Of a stretch of DNA of 64,000 nucleotides, positions 63,522-64,000 are shown piece by piece. Within the stretch, counting starts at the first letter, position 1; each line of letters begins with the position of its first letter. A program made the position numbers and the translations under genes. The DNA is from an uncultured Ruminococcus sp. GTDB lineage: Bacteria; Bacillota; Clostridia; Oscillospirales; Ruminococcaceae. The DNA lies in assembly GCA_900543145.1 (NCBI GenBank), contig UQPZ01000005.1, forward strand, positions 150,918 to 214,917, read 5' to 3'. The notes under the pieces were generated by a model. It searched no databases. It had not been told where the DNA came from and worked only from the letters and a program-made list of their open reading frames with translations.

Positions 63522-63800
63522 ATGCTTCGGAATACCATAAAAATACGCCCGAAGTTCACCTTGCAAAAAGTCTTTTTAATAAAGCTCAATAAGCTCCTGC
63601 TAGATTCTGTGCTTTTCGATTACATTCAAAAGCGCATTACAGCGCTTCATGAGCAGAAATCGGAGCATGAAAAAAGGCTCCATACCATGAGCCGTTGGGG
63701 CAAGCTGACAATTCAGCAAAAACACCAACTTTCAGTATCTATGATTGATGTGGTACTTGTATCAGATGAAACAGGTATTGAAGTGAAATTCAGCGTTTAA
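63522..63800 (+). pseudogene. C-terminal fragment of a serine site-specific recombinase
   Basis: A 92-codon frame whose second half (LHEQKSEHEKRLHTMSRWGKL and SMIDVVLVSDETGIEVKFSV) matches the C-terminal end of large serine recombinases from integrative elements. The catalytic N-terminal domain is absent and the first 40 residues are not typical, so it is a remnant. Confidence 0.65.
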
Positions 63801-63882
63801 GAAAATGCCTATTTTACTTTTTTCATTCGTGTTAAGGTGTTGCATTGAGCGTACTAAATTAGGAGCATAAAAATCGTTATAA

Positions 63883-64000
63883 TTATTGAATAATATCAGT
63901 ATCTTTTATCGGAAACAGCTGATTAGGAATCATTTCCCATTTATATATATACCCAATTATTTTTGTTCCTTCAAATTCAATCGTTGTTTCTTTATTGTCA
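63883..64000 (-). CDS. C-terminal end of an unknown protein (cut by window edge)
   Basis: A minus-strand frame open from the window end to a TAA at 63883-63885, giving 38 residues that end NQLFPIKDTDIIQ. It has ordinary coding character but is too short to assign. Confidence 0.45.
   Translation of the reverse strand, partial: DNKETTIEFEGTKIIGYIYKWEMIPNQLFPIKDTDIIQ

Overview
The window looks like the chromosome of an anaerobic, spore-forming low/mid-GC Firmicute, most likely a Ruminococcus-like member of the Clostridia (inference from gene content; no rRNA gene is present to confirm it). Supporting signs are strong AGGAGG-type ribosome binding sites, consensus sigma-A promoters (TTGACA-17-TATAAT), a Rex regulator, a type III glutamine synthetase, a V-type ATPase, a T-box leader and a SpoIID protein. 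Most genes are on the minus strand.

Layout. 1-7.1 kb (minus): a dynamin-like GTPase cut by the window edge, a membrane diguanylate cyclase, rex, and an aconitase / 65-aa membrane protein / isocitrate dehydrogenase operon that makes 2-oxoglutarate. 7.4-12.5 kb: a membrane-anchored protein, then an ammonium transporter fused to a PII protein and a type III glutamine synthetase. Each of these two nitrogen genes has its promoter placed just upstream of a terminator-like hairpin in the 5' leader. 12.6-22.1 kb: a complete V-type ATPase operon (order G-C-I-K-F-E-A-B-x-D) with an extra 63-aa membrane protein and a DUF308 gene. 22.4-31 kb (plus): ACT protein, hom, an unknown membrane protein, thrB, nadB, nadC, two small membrane proteins and a nucleoside phosphorylase. 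31-35.1 kb (minus): tyrS is the last gene of a four-gene unit that begins with a T-box leader whose specifier triplet reads UAC (Tyr). 35.2-39.6 kb: mscL, a striking Asn/Gln-rich small protein, two tRNA-Gln, an AraC regulator divergent from an orphan solute-binding lipoprotein, and two tRNA-Ser.

39.7-51.8 kb (minus): the arginine cluster argG-argH-argC-argJ-argB-argD-argF. Almost every junction holds one unrelated small gene (pentapeptide protein, small membrane proteins, a deacetylase), including one frameshifted gene and one dead VOC gene. Palindromic AT-rich sites upstream of argG are candidate ArgR boxes. With aconitase, isocitrate dehydrogenase, GlnN and Amt-PII, the window encodes much of the route from citrate and ammonia to glutamine and arginine.

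52.4-64 kb is more accessory: a flavoprotein, SpoIID, a DUF815 ATPase with a GNAT enzyme, tRNA-Lys, a lipoprotein with two ABC-2-type permeases but no ATPase, a decayed IS3-family element, a MATE transporter fused to a cytidylate-kinase-like domain, and a C-terminal fragment of a serine recombinase. I see no CRISPR array, no complete mobile element and no rRNA.
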